Shown piece after piece: positions 62,330 to 64,000 of a stretch of DNA of 64,000 bases (the stretch's first letter is position 1; each line of letters starts with the position of its first letter). Source of the stretch: Impatiens glandulifera (Eukaryota; Streptophyta; Magnoliopsida; Ericales; Balsaminaceae). Made by a program: the position numbers and the translations under genes. Under the pieces are notes generated by a model, which had not been told where the DNA came from, did not search any database, and saw nothing but the letters and a program-made list of their open reading frames with translations. The stretch lies in contig NC_061862.1 in assembly GCF_907164915.1 (NCBI RefSeq), positions 35,341,522 to 35,405,521 on the forward strand, given 5' to 3'.

Positions 62330-64000
62330 CTTAGAACATTGGGTAAGTAGAGGTATGAAGATTTTTATATTACAATAATAGTGAAGGTACGAGAATGCAC
62401 ATACCACGTACAAAGTAAATCAATTTAAATAAATTCAAGAAACGATAATTTACTTGGATCAATACCAAAATGAATTGTGTTGCCCGAAACTAACTACTCA
62501 GGAAGATCAATGTAAGGTTTATTGTCTAAAATTTTGAGTAAAAATTTGAACAGAAAGAGAAAATATAATTCTTAAATTTGCAGGGTTCTTCCAAATTTAG
62601 AGAGATTCAAGTTGTGGTAATGGCGTCAAAGAATATATTTGATCAAATTGATAGGTAAAAAATAATTATGGATTGTTTTTTCTATGAACTAATCAACCGT
62701 TACAACTGATGGTAATTCTACCAAGCCAATAATGATCATCATATTCTACCTACTACTACCCATGTCTCATTTTATCTTTTTGTCTATGATCTTTTGTCAA
62801 TAAACTTTTCTGATGTTATTTCTTAACATCTAGTCATTTGATTATCAGGTATCAGAATTCCTTGGAGGGTAATAGCTCTACTAATCAGAATAGACTGCAT
62901 TCCAGTTATTGGCTATATATCGAATGTTAATGGAACTTTGAAAATACAATTGGATGGTAAACTCACGCTTATGCATTCACTAAACTTATTTTCTATAAGG
63001 TAAATAAAGTAGACCTAATTAAAATTTAAAATTTGTTTTCAAGTTTCTGATTTTGTTTGAATTTGATAAATTATTTTGATACATTTCTCACGATATTATT
63101 TTTTGATCATTCAAATAGTTTTTAGTAAATCTTGTACATCAATTTGATAATATCAGTCAAGATTGTGTTCCATTTCTTGCCTGTTCTAGCTATAGGCTTG
63201 TCACCACAATAAATGTTCGTCGAAACATGAATCATGGGCTAGACACTACTTTGCCTATAAAAGCAAATAATTCAATAATGCACAGGTTGCGCTCCATATT
63301 CTTTATGAAATCTAAATTTTTAAACTATTGATACATTTTCTTTTAGTTTCTACTTTTAGCATGATGTATCGTGGTCCTTCCAAACTATTTTATGTCTAGA
63401 TTTTTTATTTTACAATTTATATGCATTTTCAATATTTGCAAATTTATATGTATTATGTTACTTGTCAGGTAAAATTGATGGAGATGTCAAAGCTAGATGC
63501 CCTCACCTTGAGAGATAGATTCAGTAAATTGTATGGATATTGGAATAACTCTCAAATTATTTAGAGAGTTGTTCCTAAGGTAACTAATGGTTGGGTTGAC
63601 AAATTTGTTCAATACAAAATAGATCATGGTGATCCAAATTCTTTAGTTGTCTTTGGAGAGATAATCTGGTGCTAGTGGTAGTGGTTGGACTTTTGAGCGG
63701 GTAGAACAATTTACTAATATTGAAATATTGAATGATGTAAACTTAACATGGTCAGAGTTTTAATTATTTTAATTTATCATTCTTTTGGAAATTGTTTCAA
63801 AAGCATGAAAAAATCTAAATGTGAAAAACGTTTAAAACATTTAGTAGAATGGACTAAAATAATCTCTATATTGCCATGGAGCAGAGCCGATTATTGGTCC
63901 TACATGTATAATAATTTTATTTATCTTTTTAATGTGTTTACTATATATATGTTTATATATATATATGTTTGTTTGAATAACACTTTACATTATATTTTAA
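62330..64000. repeat. Core U3, copy B (cut by the window end)
   Basis: Starts within the first block (GAACATTGGGTAAGTAGAGG) because of the deletion; ACATACCACGTACAAAGTAA is at about 62,398. The remaining blocks follow as in 20,610-22,330. Compared with A, about 36 bp of the TTTGTGATGCTCACTC region is lost near 63,750. The core continues beyond 64,000. Confidence 0.8.

Overview
The window looks like nuclear DNA of a flowering plant, probably a eudicot. It is extremely AT-rich. It carries a Copia-style LTR retrotransposon without protein genes, two Helitron-type insertions with plant-like 3' ends, and decayed fragments of two plant gene families: a GPI-anchored glucan endo-1,3-beta-glucosidase (GH17) and an HSP110-type HSP70 (HSP70-14/15 group). 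I see no gene that I would call intact, no rRNA, no functional tRNA and no CRISPR array. The species cannot be named from the sequence.

The dominant structure is a head-to-tail segmental duplication. Copy A covers about 1-33,923. Copy B starts at about 33,924 and runs off the right edge. They are colinear, with the offset growing from 33.9 kb at the left to about 42 kb at the right because each copy gained and lost pieces. Private to A: a Helitron (757-1809), a 350-bp purine/pyrimidine alternating tract (4600-4949), and about 580 bp between TA tracts (8475-9052). Private to B: a 562-bp tandem duplication (36,896-38,023), a 5.0-kb LTR element (39,318-44,334) and a 3.6-kb Helitron-like insertion in minus orientation that carries gene fragments (from 50,064).

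The left part of each copy (1-11,200; 33,924-49,200) holds, in order: AT-rich DNA, a promoter-like segment with a CT-rich leader, a minisatellite of ACRTG-containing decamers, a 43-bp hairpin-prone array, and a small mosaic made of a signal-peptide-like exon, a GH17 3' end and two HSP110 exons. The mosaic is much more similar between copies (about 1 percent difference by eye) than its surroundings (about 3-4 percent).

The right part of each copy (11,200-33,900; 49,200-64,000) is a higher-order repeat. A gene-like core of about 2 kb with exon-like blocks and splice-like borders recurs every 3.3-5.4 kb. The cores are separated by arrays of an AT-rich monomer of about 260-310 bp. I recognise no protein family in the core. 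Copy A has one truncated core plus five further cores. Copy B has one truncated core plus three before the window ends. The region is best read as a degenerate macrosatellite built from a dead or unrecognised gene, repeatedly reshaped by local tandem duplication and by transposon insertion.
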